Shown: positions 42,656 to 52,548 of the stretch, piece after piece | Layout of the letters: each line of letters starts with the position of its first letter | How positions within the stretch are numbered: the stretch's first letter is position 1 | Assembly (NCBI RefSeq): GCF_004342885.1 | Contig: NZ_SMAB01000005.1 | Span: 91,766-155,765 of the forward strand | DNA length: 64,000 bases | Direction: 5' to 3' | From: Tepidibacillus fermentans | Lineage (GTDB): Bacteria > Bacillota > Bacilli > Tepidibacillales > Tepidibacillaceae | Notes under the pieces: generated by a model | The model's input: the letters and a program-made list of their open reading frames with translations, nothing else | What the model was told of the DNA's origin: nothing | The model's database searches: none | Translations under genes and position numbers: made by a program

Positions 42656-43381
42656 TTAATATTCAATCGTAATAATAGGCGTTCCCATTGTAAGTATGGT
42701 TTTGTTATGTAAGGAATCATAATGAGTTGCCATTTGCAAATTCATTTCTCCTCCCTTGGTTTGGATCGCTTGTCCAACCTCAGGGGAATAGGCAGAAACG
42801 CTTGTGACTAAATCAGTTTTTAATTCTTCAACAATTGAAGCATCAATCTTTTTCAGGACTTTTTGAATTAACTGATATTGTTCAGCATTATTCAGTTTAT
42901 CACTGATTTCCCCTTGGACACAAGTGTTAATTTTAGGATTTATATGGGCCATTTGTAACAATTTATTGAATGTTTGATAATCCTGTTCTAATTCCTGAAA
43001 AGATCGATTTCCTGTTACTTTGATTACGAGATAAGTATTGGTATTTTGGTTAATATTCTTTAATTGTAATTCAATTTCTGTACCATTTTCCCATGTTCCT
43101 TTACTCGCATAAAAAGGTTGTTGGTCAAAGCTCTCAACTTTTCCAACAGGAAGATGAAATATTTGACTTAATTCCTTTCCTTTTGTGAATAATTGCTCTT
43201 CTTTCAGGGGTTGATAAGGAATACCTACATGAAATGAATATTGCTTGAGCTCTGCTTTCGTTTGTTGAAATCCGTTTAAAAGCAATTGTAGATCATTCTT
43301 ATTGTTGTTTGGTACGGTCATGCCCAATAAAAATAAGATACTGATCAAGATCATGTACCCGAGGTGTTTTTTCTTTATCAT
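42656..43381 (-). CDS. ywmB: YwmB family protein
   Basis: The 241-residue protein has a signal-anchor or signal peptide at about residues 8-24 and an extracytoplasmic domain of unknown function. Its position immediately before murA and its overall features (VQGEISDKLNNAEQ, TSVSAYSPEVGQAI) match YwmB, which has a TATA-box-binding-protein-like fold in structural databases. No catalytic residues are known. It starts 180 bases after the ywzB stop and is 40 bases from the murA start, so it probably shares a transcript with murA. Confidence 0.82.
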   Translation of the reverse strand: MIKKKHLGYMILISILFLLGMTVPNNNKNDLQLLLNGFQQTKAELKQYSFHVGIPYQPLKEEQLFTKGKELSQIFHLPVGKVESFDQQPFYASKGTWENGTEIELQLKNINQNTNTYLVIKVTGNRSFQELEQDYQTFNKLLQMAHINPKINTCVQGEISDKLNNAEQYQLIQKVLKKIDASIVEELKTDLVTSVSAYSPEVGQAIQTKGGEMNLQMATHYDSLHNKTILTMGTPIITIEY

Positions 43382-43508
43382 GCGTCTTTTCCCCTCCCAT
43401 AGTGTTCGAAATTTGGTCTCTTTTTCTGTCCTTAGTCACCATTTTTCACACTTAAGAGAGGAGATATACCTTCATAAATAAAAGTATTGGTATTTTATGT
43501 TGGTGGTA

Positions 43509-43532
43509 TAAAAGTAGCGTTAGTACATACAA
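43509..43532. repeat. Solitary box of the palindromic repeat family
   Basis: AGTAGCGTTAGTACATACAA here matches the solitary box AGCAGCGTTAGAACATACAG at 33737-33756 at 17 of 20 positions. It lies in the ywmB-ywzB gap, where nothing else is recognisable. Confidence 0.45.
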
Positions 43533-43561
43533 ACTCAAATGGGGTGTGAAATAATACTAAA

Positions 43562-43798
43562 TTATTGAATTAGATTGTGTAGCTGATAGGACCAACTTAC
43601 ATAATCTAAGAGAAAACGTGACAATTGATAGCCGATAACAATGGATAAGATGATTTGTAATGCGATGGCTTGTGGGCTTTTTGGGCGAAAGGTAAACACA
43701 TCAAAACGAACAACTTGTAAAGCCCACCAAGAAACGCCAATACTAATGAGCGTAACGACAATTCCTACAATACTAGTATAGACAAAGTAGGATTCCAT
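43562..43798 (-). CDS. ywzB: DUF1146 family membrane protein (YwzB)
   Basis: From ATG 43798 the protein is 78 residues with two membrane helices at about 5-26 and 47-65, separated by ALQVVRFDVFTFRPKSPQAI, the conserved DUF1146 segment. Function is unknown; the gene is regularly placed between the atp region and murA in Bacillales. The start at 43798 follows AAGGGAG by seven bases; an upstream ATG at 43822 overlaps the stop of the protease gene and is less likely. Confidence 0.85.
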   Translation of the reverse strand: MESYFVYTSIVGIVVTLISIGVSWWALQVVRFDVFTFRPKSPQAIALQIILSIVIGYQLSRFLLDYVSWSYQLHNLIQ

Positions 43799-43818
43799 TC
43801 TTTTTCTCCCTTCCTTTC

Positions 43819-46083
43819 TCATTGATAGCTAGTCCGATTTACATTCCCAGAATCAATATGTTGTATGAAAATCAATTGATAGGATGTTAGCGGGTTTGGT
43901 GCTTCCACGCGAATATAATAGCTCCCTTTTGTTAAACGACTGATTTGGTTGATCGTGGTCCCGCTATTTTCCCAAATGGCATCCAATTGCTGATTGTATA
44001 ACACAACTTTTAGCTTTTGATTTTGCCCATTCGTACCCTTGACTTCAATCATTGCTGTCTGATGCAAATCGATTTGAAACCAGTCTTGATCTTTTTCATC
44101 GAAAATGATCCCTTTTGTGATTACGTAACTCCCAGCTAATGGTGAGGCTTCTTTTGGCAGATCATTCGGTTCATGGGTATCCCCATCAGATGTTGTGAAT
44201 TGAAAATATAATAGATATTCCCCTATCACTTCATAACCATTATAATCCGCTAACCTGATATAATAGATTCCAGGTGTTACTGAAATCGTTTTTTCTTCTT
44301 TTTCTCCTGAACCCTTTTCATCGATTTCCAGTTTCTTTTTCCCTTTTGCTTGAAACCAGATGACAGGATCCAATCGATTCGTATCAACGGATACATTCAC
44401 CGTTAATTCCCCACTTTGATTTACTTCAATCTGATACCAGTCCCAATCGTGTTCCTTATGAAATGTCCCTTTGACAATTTGATTTAAATTTGGAATTGGG
44501 GATGCTTCCCAGAGGTTATCGTTATTCTCGAATCGATCTTGATTGATTCGATACCGGTTCGCTAATGAATACTCTACCCTACTCATCCCCTTTTGGTTAG
44601 GATCGGAATATTCTAGCTGAATGTAGGAGATCCCTTGGGGAAGGTTGAGTGAAATCTTGGTACTGTCTTTCATTTTGTAAACAAAATCTTTATTCATTTC
44701 ATTAGGAAACACAGTTAATTGAATGGGAGTCGTTAATGTTTGCTCTAAACTCAATTGAAATTCAACAACTCCTTTATAAGGTAGTTCTATTTTATACCAA
44801 TCACGATCTTGATTTAACGTTAGCTCTCCATGTAAGCTATCATTATAGGGAAAAACCGCTGCCGTTACTTTTGTATCATTGGGTTCGAATCCATCCTTTA
44901 ATTTTTCTAACGGAAAATTTATGGCTCGTTCTGCATTGATTTTGCCAAAACCTGTTTTTTCATCCCATCCTACTTGGTCTACATCATCAGCAGAGAATTT
45001 GATTATGTTCTCTACTTCTTTAGGGGTAAGATTGGGATACTTTTGGTATAGTAATGCAGCTAACCCTGCTACTTGTGGTGCAGCCATTGATGTTCCCGAA
45101 TTTGTTGTATAACCTCCTCCTAATTCTGTGGTATAAATATTATCACCAGGTGCAACCACATCTAATTGTTGTCCATAATTGGAATAGCGGGCATGTTGAT
45201 CGTTTTGATTGACCGCTCCAACGGAAAGGACATTGGAAAATGCAGCAGGATAATTGAGTTGATCACCTTCATTCCCAGATGCTGCAACAATGAGTACATT
45301 TTTGCTTTGAGCATAATCAACGGCTTCTTTCATAAAAGGGGTATACACTGGTTCTCCTAGTGACAGAAGAATGATTTTGGCTCCATGATCCACCGCGTAA
45401 CGAATCCCTTGTCCAACAAGAAAAGAGTCGCCTTCACCTTTTTTGTCTAAAACCTTTACTGGCATCAACTTTGCTTTCCACGTGATTCCTGCTATTCCCA
45501 TACTATTGTTGCCAACTGCTGCTACAATCCCTGCCACATTCGTACCATGACCGTTATCATCTTGAGGTTTGGCATTTCGATCAAGTAGATTGATTCCATC
45601 TACTACATTCGCTTTTAAGTCAGGATGTTCGAGATCAATTCCCGTATCAAGAATTGCAATCGTTATATCCGAAGTGCTATTCACTTGATCCCAGGCTTTC
45701 GTTATATGGATCTTTTTTAAATACGTTTGTTTGGAAAAGAAAAGATCGTTAGGCACTTGTGATATACGGATAATTGAATTGGGGTGGATATATTCAATAT
45801 CAGGATTATTTTCCCATTTTTTCAGCCATTCACTTAGGTTCACATTCTCCTTCAATCGGAGCTTGGTCACTCTTAATTCTGGCACCCAATTTAACAGCAT
45901 TGCATCATTTAATATTTCTTTTGGATAATCATTTTTTTTCCATTTAATAATCCATTCATTTTCTTTATGATGGGTTTGAATGATGGAAGGTTCATAAGGT
46001 TTTGGTACTAGCATATCCAAAAGAAATAGGAGTGCAATGACGAGTAGGATCGGTCGCCAGATATGATTTTTATATTGCATCAT
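43819..46083 (-). CDS. Secreted or membrane-anchored subtilisin-like protease (S8) with pre-peptidase C-terminal domains
   Basis: A 754-residue S8 peptidase. One hydrophobic N-terminal helix at about 9-26 could be a signal peptide or anchor. A short propeptide is followed by the catalytic domain with Asp146 (IAILDTGIDLEHPD), His179 (DDNGHGTNVAGI), oxyanion Asn271 (ASGNEGD) and Ser332 (NSGTSMAAPQVAGL). Three PPC-type beta domains follow, each opening with F/HEPND or FENND and containing D-x-D-W-Y/F-x-I, near residues 385, 515 and 645. It lies within an otherwise conserved murA-atp block, a place where most Bacillales have no protease. Target unknown. Confidence 0.93.
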   Translation of the reverse strand: MMQYKNHIWRPILLVIALLFLLDMLVPKPYEPSIIQTHHKENEWIIKWKKNDYPKEILNDAMLLNWVPELRVTKLRLKENVNLSEWLKKWENNPDIEYIHPNSIIRISQVPNDLFFSKQTYLKKIHITKAWDQVNSTSDITIAILDTGIDLEHPDLKANVVDGINLLDRNAKPQDDNGHGTNVAGIVAAVGNNSMGIAGITWKAKLMPVKVLDKKGEGDSFLVGQGIRYAVDHGAKIILLSLGEPVYTPFMKEAVDYAQSKNVLIVAASGNEGDQLNYPAAFSNVLSVGAVNQNDQHARYSNYGQQLDVVAPGDNIYTTELGGGYTTNSGTSMAAPQVAGLAALLYQKYPNLTPKEVENIIKFSADDVDQVGWDEKTGFGKINAERAINFPLEKLKDGFEPNDTKVTAAVFPYNDSLHGELTLNQDRDWYKIELPYKGVVEFQLSLEQTLTTPIQLTVFPNEMNKDFVYKMKDSTKISLNLPQGISYIQLEYSDPNQKGMSRVEYSLANRYRINQDRFENNDNLWEASPIPNLNQIVKGTFHKEHDWDWYQIEVNQSGELTVNVSVDTNRLDPVIWFQAKGKKKLEIDEKGSGEKEEKTISVTPGIYYIRLADYNGYEVIGEYLLYFQFTTSDGDTHEPNDLPKEASPLAGSYVITKGIIFDEKDQDWFQIDLHQTAMIEVKGTNGQNQKLKVVLYNQQLDAIWENSGTTINQISRLTKGSYYIRVEAPNPLTSYQLIFIQHIDSGNVNRTSYQ

Positions 46084-46204
46084 CTATTTTTTCACTCCGT
46101 ACTAGAGTTTTGTTTTATCCTTTTGTATTATTCTAATCTTATCATACCTTACCAGAATATATTCTGCAAAAAATAGGAAAAATAAGTTTTTAACTGTTTT
46201 CCGA

Positions 46205-46256
46205 AAGAAGTCTCCCACCTCAACGAACGTCAGTGAGTAGATGGGAGATGAATTGA
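46205..46256. mobile_element. IS200/IS605-like end remnant (palindrome)
   Basis: AGAAGTCTCCCA and TGGGAGATGAATTG form a hairpin around GTCAGTGAGTAG-type sequence. The pattern AGAAGTC...GGGAGATGAATTG is the same as the left end of the element at 15665. No coding part is present. The rest of 46084-46343 is AT-rich with only a terminator. Confidence 0.5.
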
Positions 46257-46284
46257 ATGATAAACATTAGAATAAGTCAGATAA

Positions 46285-46324
46285 AAGTAAAAAGCACTAG
46301 AGGAAATCTCCCCTAGTGCTTCTA
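46285..46324 (-). terminator. Terminator of the nuo operon
   Basis: On the minus strand AAGCACTAGGGGA pairs with TCCTCTAGTGCTT (with one G-U) around GATT and runs into TTTTTAC. It is 20 bases after the nuoN stop. Confidence 0.92.
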
Positions 46325-46343
46325 TTGTTAGACTTGGTTTGTT

Positions 46344-47879
46344 TTATTTACCCATCGTGAACAAATCAACTAGATTGAAATGATTCGCAATATAGTCATA
46401 AAGGACATTTGGTACTAAACCAAAAGCGAATGTACCTACGAATGTAAGAAGAATGACAAGCTGTAAACCAAATGGTACGCTTAGTGTTCGATTGCTACCA
46501 TTACGCATGTACATTTGACGTCCAATATTGAAATAGTAGAAGTAAGAAATCACACTAGTTACCATCATAATTCCAGCTAACCAATAAGAAGATTGTTGGT
46601 TATTAACGGTTAAGGCACTTATAAAGATATTAAATTTTCCAATAAATCCTGCAGTTACAGGCAATCCAGCTAAGGATAAGAGGAAGAAAGTCATGGCAAC
46701 GCCAAGTAATGGGCTGCGGTGGTAAAGACCTGCAAAAGCATTTAACTCTTCTGTTCCTGTATCCTTTGTCACAACGGTGATGACAGCAAATGCGCCAAGG
46801 TTCATGAGTAAATAAGCCATGAGATAGAAGATCATATTTGACATATTTGCTTCAACTAATTGAGCGCTTGCCAATTTCATCGAAGCGAGTGGTACTAAAA
46901 TGTATCCCGCTTGAGCAACACTGGATAATGCCATCATACGTTTGATATTTCTTTGGCGAACGGCCATTGTATTTCCGATGATCATCGTGAGGCCAGCAAT
47001 AACTGATAGATAAAGCGTCATTTGATCAAAGAAGAAATACTGATTCGTTGATGTATCGACAAGTGAAGTGAATACTGTCATAAACATCCGCAGAATGATG
47101 GCAAATCCTGCTGCTTTAGAAACAACAGATAAGAAGGCTGTTACTGGTGTAGGTGCTCCCTCGTAGACGTCTGGTGCCCACATATAAGCAGGTACGACAG
47201 AAATCTTATAGCCTAAACCAACAACAATCATCAAGAAACCTAGATAAATGAAGAAATTATATTCTCCAGTAGCAAATGTTTCAGGTAAACGATTGGCTAA
47301 CTCTAGTAGGTTTGTTGTTCCTGTAATTCCATAGATGAAAGATGTTCCATACAGGAAGATTGCAGAGGATGCTCCACCTACAATCACATATTTGAAACCT
47401 GCTTCATTAGACTTCAGATTCTTTCTACGTATACCGGCTAGAACATATGAGGACAAACTCAATAGTTCTAAGCCAATGTATAGAGTGATGATATCAGCGG
47501 ATGATGACATAATCATCGCACCGAGTAAAGCTGTTAATAGTAGGTAATAATATTCACCATCATACTCAATCTCTTCTTTGTCTATATGATGGATTGACAT
47601 CAGGAATACAAATGCAGTACCTACCAAGAATATCAGTTTGAATAGATTACCAAAACTATCAATACGATAGCTGTCATTGAGCAATTGTTGTACGGGTTCA
47701 CCTAGATCCTGAACAACAAAATAGATGGATAAAAGAATCCCTGCAATACTTACATAAGCAAATATTTTTCGGTCTCCCTTGTCTTTCATAATAAGATCGG
47801 CTAGGGTAATGACCGCGGCTAAGATTACAATGGTTAGTTCTGGAGCAAGTAATCCCCAGTTTAACTCTAATAGATTCAT
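46344..47879 (-). CDS. nuoN: NADH-quinone oxidoreductase subunit N
   Basis: An antiporter-like proton-pumping subunit of complex I. The 511-residue protein has about 14 membrane helices and the family core GFKYVIVGGASSAIFLYG, plus KISVVPAYMWAPDVYEGAPT, a proton-antiporter domain motif that contains the conserved lysine region. It is the last gene in nuoA-D,H-N and is 4 bases from nuoM. A terminator follows. Confidence 0.95.
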   Translation of the reverse strand: MNLLELNWGLLAPELTIVILAAVITLADLIMKDKGDRKIFAYVSIAGILLSIYFVVQDLGEPVQQLLNDSYRIDSFGNLFKLIFLVGTAFVFLMSIHHIDKEEIEYDGEYYYLLLTALLGAMIMSSSADIITLYIGLELLSLSSYVLAGIRRKNLKSNEAGFKYVIVGGASSAIFLYGTSFIYGITGTTNLLELANRLPETFATGEYNFFIYLGFLMIVVGLGYKISVVPAYMWAPDVYEGAPTPVTAFLSVVSKAAGFAIILRMFMTVFTSLVDTSTNQYFFFDQMTLYLSVIAGLTMIIGNTMAVRQRNIKRMMALSSVAQAGYILVPLASMKLASAQLVEANMSNMIFYLMAYLLMNLGAFAVITVVTKDTGTEELNAFAGLYHRSPLLGVAMTFFLLSLAGLPVTAGFIGKFNIFISALTVNNQQSSYWLAGIMMVTSVISYFYYFNIGRQMYMRNGSNRTLSVPFGLQLVILLTFVGTFAFGLVPNVLYDYIANHFNLVDLFTMGK

Positions 47880-47882
47880 GGT

Positions 47883-49427
47883 CTACCCTCCTATCCTAGA
47901 CAATAAGGATTGCAACGTCGTTTGTATTGGGTCACTAAGTATAGATGGATATACTCCAATTAACACAACAAATGCTACTAAAACTACCATTGGGACAAGC
48001 TCTAGTACACTAGCATCAGATAGTCCCTTAACCTTATCCTTCGTTGGGCCATAAGTTACATTTAGTACTGCGCGTAATAGGTATGCTGAAGTGAACACGA
48101 TTCCTAATGTACCAATTGCCGCTAGAACAGGCATGGTTTTAAATACCCCTAGATAGCTTAGGAATTCGCTCACAAATCCTGACATACCAGGTAGACCTAG
48201 TGAAGCTAACGCTCCTGTTAGTAGTAGTCCACTTGTAATTGGCATGGTTGATGCCATTCCACCAAGTTCCCCCATATCCGCAGTATGTGTACGTTTGTAA
48301 ATCACACCAACGATAAAGAAGAAGAGGGCGGATAAGAATCCATGGGATACCATTTGAAAGATTGCGCCTTGAAATCCGTAGCTGTTCATCGCACCTAAAC
48401 CAAGCAGAATGATACCCATGTGGCTAATACTGGAATACACAACGACCATTTTGAAATCTTTTTGGACGAACGCTAAGATAGCACCGTATAGTAGGTTGAT
48501 AATACCTAATATAACTAAGAATGTGGCTAAATCCTTTGCAATTCCTGGGAAGAAGGAATATTCCATACGGAATAGACCGTAAGCACCAATTTTTAAGAGT
48601 ACACCAGAAAGAATCATAGACATCGATGCAGGAGCCTGATAGTGTACTTTGAGAATCCAAGAATGGAATGGGAATAATGGTACCTTGATTCCGAACGCAA
48701 CAAGTAAAGCTGCAAATACTCCATATTTAAACGCATTACTAAATCCATCTTGGGCATAAGGTGAATTTGGACTGGTTAAATTGTGAATTAATGTTGGGAT
48801 GTCAGTTGTAAATGTTGCTCCATTTGGTCCTTCCACATAACCAGCATTGATTAAAAGAATAATGAAAGAGATAAGCATAATCGCAGAACCTAATCCATTG
48901 TAAATCAAGAAGGTAAATGCTGCATCTTCTCTTCCTTCATTCCCCCATACACCAATTAAGAAGAACATGGTGATCAGAGTTAATTCAAAGAAGATAAAGA
49001 ATAAGAATAGGTTTTGCGCTACGAATACTCCGTATAAACCAATTTGCATCAAGAAGAATAAGATAAAGTATTCTTTTTCCCGCTTTTCAATGATATTCGC
49101 TGCGGCTAATGCCGACATCGTTGCAACGATTGTCGCAAGTACCACAAGTGGCATCGATAAACCATCTACACTTAAACTGTAATTAAATTCGATGGTGTTA
49201 TCCCCAACCATAAATTGAATCCATTTATAGTTTTCAACAAACTGCATACCATCAACAGTATGGTCAAATTTAAGGAACAATCCAATAGCCAATACTAATG
49301 GAATAAGAGTTACCAAGACGCCAATAAATTTAATTGTGCCTGCCTTATCCTTAGGCACGAATGCAAGTAAGAGAACTCCTAGTAATGGCGAGAAGGTGAT
49401 GAGGGTAAGTAAACCGATTGAATTCAT
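47883..49427 (-). CDS. nuoM: NADH-quinone oxidoreductase subunit M
   Basis: A 514-residue antiporter-like subunit with about 14 membrane helices. ELTLITMFFLIGVWGNEGRE holds the conserved glutamate of helix 5, and FGIKVPLFPFHSWILKVHYQ the conserved lysine. YSSISHMGIILLGLGAM is typical of NuoM. It overlaps the nuoL stop by one base. Confidence 0.96.
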   Translation of the reverse strand: MNSIGLLTLITFSPLLGVLLLAFVPKDKAGTIKFIGVLVTLIPLVLAIGLFLKFDHTVDGMQFVENYKWIQFMVGDNTIEFNYSLSVDGLSMPLVVLATIVATMSALAAANIIEKREKEYFILFFLMQIGLYGVFVAQNLFLFFIFFELTLITMFFLIGVWGNEGREDAAFTFLIYNGLGSAIMLISFIILLINAGYVEGPNGATFTTDIPTLIHNLTSPNSPYAQDGFSNAFKYGVFAALLVAFGIKVPLFPFHSWILKVHYQAPASMSMILSGVLLKIGAYGLFRMEYSFFPGIAKDLATFLVILGIINLLYGAILAFVQKDFKMVVVYSSISHMGIILLGLGAMNSYGFQGAIFQMVSHGFLSALFFFIVGVIYKRTHTADMGELGGMASTMPITSGLLLTGALASLGLPGMSGFVSEFLSYLGVFKTMPVLAAIGTLGIVFTSAYLLRAVLNVTYGPTKDKVKGLSDASVLELVPMVVLVAFVVLIGVYPSILSDPIQTTLQSLLSRIGG

Positions 49428-51271
49428 CAGAACAACCTCCCTGCCGTCAAGCTAACAAATAACAGTACTAATCCAATAACCATGATTAGACCATATGTTT
49501 GAACCTGACCATTTTGTAATCTGGAACCAAGATAACCAAAAAACTTGGAAATCCATACTGCTAGTTGAACCAATCCACCGATAATAAACTTATCAAAGAA
49601 CTTTAAGAAGTAACCAAATAAAGTATACGGACGTATCACTGCGGTATCGTATAATTCATCCACATAGTATTTATTGAACAGTAACTTGTGCAATCCTTTT
49701 GGCTCTGTATTTTTCACTTTGTGGTTACGTCCATAAACAAGGTATGCGAAACCAATCCCCGCTAATGCAGCAATGATCGATGCAATCATGATCCATGATG
49801 GAGCTTCTACATGAGCATGAGCAATCGTTCCTTCTGCAGTAATCCATTCACCAAATCCAGCATACTCGAAGTAACCTGCAACAATTGCTAATACTGCTAA
49901 AACCATCATTGGAAATGTCATATTAAGCGGTGACTCATGAACATGATGATTATTATGTCTTGGTGTACCAGAGAAAGTTAAGAAATACAATCTAAACATA
50001 TAGAATGCTGTCATAATCGCTGCAATCAATGCTAATGTAAACAAGACATAGTGACCGCTAGCATAAGTAGACATTAAAATCATATCTTTTGAGAAAAAGC
50101 CAGCAAATCCTGGAAATCCAGCGATTGCTAGAGCACCAATCAAGAATACGGCTCTAGTAATCTTCATATCCTTACCAACGCCACCCATTTCTTTAATGTT
50201 TTGTGTCCCTACTGAATGGATGACACTACCAGCTGCTAGGAATAATAACGCTTTAAAGAATGCGTGGGTAAATAAGTGGAATACCCCAGCTACATAACCA
50301 GCTGACCCTAATGCTAACATCATGTAACCTAACTGACTCACTGTCGAATAAGCAAGTACACGTTTGATATCGTTTTGTACCAAACCAATCGATGCTGCAA
50401 AAATTGCTGTAAAGCCACCAATCACGGCAACAACCATTAATGCTGTTTCAGACGCTTCAAATAATGGGAACATCCTTGCAACCAAATATACCCCTGCAGC
50501 AACCATCGTTGCGGCGTGGATTAATGCAGAAACAGGTGTAGGACCTTCCATCGCATCTGGTAACCATGTATGTAATGGAAATTGACCAGATTTACCAACC
50601 GCACCAATAAAGATTAAGATCGCCGTTAATGTAATGAAGCTTGGAGCAAGATCACCAGATTTTACTGCTTCAAAAATCCCGGAATATTCAAAGGTACCTG
50701 TCTTCCAGAACAATAATGAAAGACCAATAAAGATACCTAAGTCACCGATTCTCGTTGTAATAAAAGCTTTTTTCGCTGCTGCTCGTGCAGATGGTTTGAA
50801 ATAATAGAAACCGATTAATAAGAAGGATGTAGCACCTACTAATTCCCAGAAGATATAAGCCTGTAAAATGTTTGGTGAAATCACAAGGCTTAACATCGAG
50901 AATGTAAAGAGTGACAGATAGGAGTAGAACACTGGAAAACGTTCATCTCCATGCATATACCCTTTGGAATAAATATGAACCATCAAGCTAACAAGGGTTA
51001 CCACGAATAGCATCATTGCATTTAATTCGTTTACCTCAAATCCGACCGTAATGGTTTTATCTCCAACCGTTAGCCATGGAATATTCTTGAGATAGTTCTC
51101 TGCACCCTCACCAAGTCTTTGGATAAAGACGAGAAGAGCTAAAATGAATGAAGTAAGCAGAGCAGCTATACCCACATAGGCTGCGCCTTCCTTAAGTTTG
51201 CGACCAAATAATACTAACAGTATGAAGGAGATAAGCGGAAATAGGGGTATGAGCCATGCATTTTCTAACAT
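49427..51271 (-). CDS. nuoL: NADH-quinone oxidoreductase subunit L
   Basis: The distal antiporter-like subunit with the long lateral helix. The 614-residue protein shows FFSYLSLFTFSMLSLV-like helices, FWELVGATSFLLIGFYYFKP with the conserved glutamate, and GKSGQFPLHTWLPDAMEGPT with the lysine. The C-terminal 110 residues contain the lateral-helix part, and the final membrane helix is visible near 590-610. It has normal length for NuoL. Confidence 0.96.
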   Translation of the reverse strand: MLENAWLIPLFPLISFILLVLFGRKLKEGAAYVGIAALLTSFILALLVFIQRLGEGAENYLKNIPWLTVGDKTITVGFEVNELNAMMLFVVTLVSLMVHIYSKGYMHGDERFPVFYSYLSLFTFSMLSLVISPNILQAYIFWELVGATSFLLIGFYYFKPSARAAAKKAFITTRIGDLGIFIGLSLLFWKTGTFEYSGIFEAVKSGDLAPSFITLTAILIFIGAVGKSGQFPLHTWLPDAMEGPTPVSALIHAATMVAAGVYLVARMFPLFEASETALMVVAVIGGFTAIFAASIGLVQNDIKRVLAYSTVSQLGYMMLALGSAGYVAGVFHLFTHAFFKALLFLAAGSVIHSVGTQNIKEMGGVGKDMKITRAVFLIGALAIAGFPGFAGFFSKDMILMSTYASGHYVLFTLALIAAIMTAFYMFRLYFLTFSGTPRHNNHHVHESPLNMTFPMMVLAVLAIVAGYFEYAGFGEWITAEGTIAHAHVEAPSWIMIASIIAALAGIGFAYLVYGRNHKVKNTEPKGLHKLLFNKYYVDELYDTAVIRPYTLFGYFLKFFDKFIIGGLVQLAVWISKFFGYLGSRLQNGQVQTYGLIMVIGLVLLFVSLTAGRLF

Positions 51272-51294
51272 TTGATCACCATTCCTTCCACTTT

Positions 51295-51603
51295 TTATCG
51301 CTTCATAATATCCATTTCTTTGACATTGATGGTCGCCTTATTGCGGAAGACTGCCATCAATAATGCTAATCCGATTGCAGCCTCAGCAGCTGCTACTGTA
51401 ATGGTAAATACAGTGAAGATTTGACCTGTAATGTTTGCATTCACACCAAACTTAGAAAATGCCACAAGATTCACGTTCACGGCATTTAACATTAATTCTG
51501 TGGATAACAAAACGATAATCCCGTTCTTCTTCGTTAATAAACCATAGATACCGATGGAAAATAAAATGGCTCCTACAGCTAGATACGCCCCTAAAGGTAC
51601 CAT
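51295..51603 (-). CDS. nuoK: NADH-quinone oxidoreductase subunit K
   Basis: A 102-residue subunit with three membrane helices. [14 protein letters not shown] carries the conserved glutamate of helix 2, and [20 protein letters not shown] the second glutamate. Both are needed for proton transfer. The ATG overlaps the nuoJ stop (TAATG). Confidence 0.96.
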   Translation of the reverse strand: MVPLGAYLAVGAILFSIGIYGLLTKKNGIIVLLSTELMLNAVNVNLVAFSKFGVNANITGQIFTVFTITVAAAEAAIGLALLMAVFRNKATINVKEMDIMKR

Positions 51604-52109
51604 TATTTATCCCCCTCTCTTTTCGCAATCACAATTGCTCCGACTAACGCAACAAGTAAAAGAACCGAAGCAACTTCAAATGGAATCACATATTTCTGGA
51701 AGAGGGTTTCACCGATGACTTTCACGTTATTCGCACCTAAATCAGCAGCTTCTGTTGGCCAAGCTGTTTGATAAATTCCATATAAGAAGAACCCACCTAC
51801 ACCGATTGCAGCAAGTAATGACAAGATAATATGGGTCCAATTTCTTTCTTTGGTGTCTTTTTCCTTATGCTGTGTCATCATCGTACCCATTGCCATCATA
51901 ATGGTAATTGCACCAGCATAAATCAGAACTTGAACAAATGCTAAATATTCAGCTTGTAAGATAATGAATAAACCTGCTACCCCAAAGAAAGATAATCCAA
52001 TGGAGAGTACCATATGTATGACCTTATTCAGGTTTAACATAAGAACTCCACCTGTGATTGCCATCAGGGCAAAGACGAAGAACGCGATAAATTGACCCGT
52101 AATCGTCAT
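51603..52109 (-). CDS. nuoJ: NADH-quinone oxidoreductase subunit J
   Basis: From ATG 52109 the product is 168 residues with five membrane helices. [20 protein letters not shown] is the conserved helix-3 segment with the pi-bulge tyrosine. The start overlaps the nuoI stop as TAATG; a longer frame from 52154 would overlap nuoI by 46 bases and lacks support. Confidence 0.94.
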   Translation of the reverse strand: MTITGQFIAFFVFALMAITGGVLMLNLNKVIHMVLSIGLSFFGVAGLFIILQAEYLAFVQVLIYAGAITIMMAMGTMMTQHKEKDTKERNWTHIILSLLAAIGVGGFFLYGIYQTAWPTEAADLGANNVKVIGETLFQKYVIPFEVASVLLLVALVGAIVIAKREGDK

Positions 52110-52531
52110 TAATGATTCGCCCCTCTCACGTTGGTATTGTTGTTTGCCAACCATTTCAAATCCTTCATTAGATAGTCTCGACTGTAGGTTGCAAGTTCAA
52201 AGTTGTTGGTCATCACAATCGCTTCAGTTGGACAAACTTCCGTACATAAATCACATAAAATACAAATTTCAAAGTTAATATCGTAAGTGTCAATCACTTT
52301 ACCCTTTTTCTCAGGATCTGGATTTGGTTTTCCGACTAGGGTGATACAACCTGTTGGACAAATCCTTGCACATTGATTACATACGATACATTTTTCAGGT
52401 TCAAAATGCTGAATCCCACGAAAACGTTCTGGAAAAACGTATGGCTCATCGGGATATTTACTGGTTACCTTTGGCTCTTTTAATTGCTTGAGCGTGAAAC
52501 CTAATCCCTTAAAAAATCCTGTTCCCCACAT
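52109..52531 (-). CDS. nuoI: NADH-quinone oxidoreductase subunit I (2 x [4Fe-4S])
   Basis: A 140-residue ferredoxin-like subunit that carries electrons toward NuoB. Both clusters are intact: CIVCNQCARICPTGCI near residue 48 and CILCDLCTEVCPTEAI near residue 90. The protein is of ordinary length for Bacillales NuoI. With NuoE, F and G absent, NuoI is the likely electron entry point of this complex. Confidence 0.96.
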   Translation of the reverse strand: MWGTGFFKGLGFTLKQLKEPKVTSKYPDEPYVFPERFRGIQHFEPEKCIVCNQCARICPTGCITLVGKPNPDPEKKGKVIDTYDINFEICILCDLCTEVCPTEAIVMTNNFELATYSRDYLMKDLKWLANNNTNVRGANH

Positions 52532-52548
52532 GATGATTTCACCCCGCT

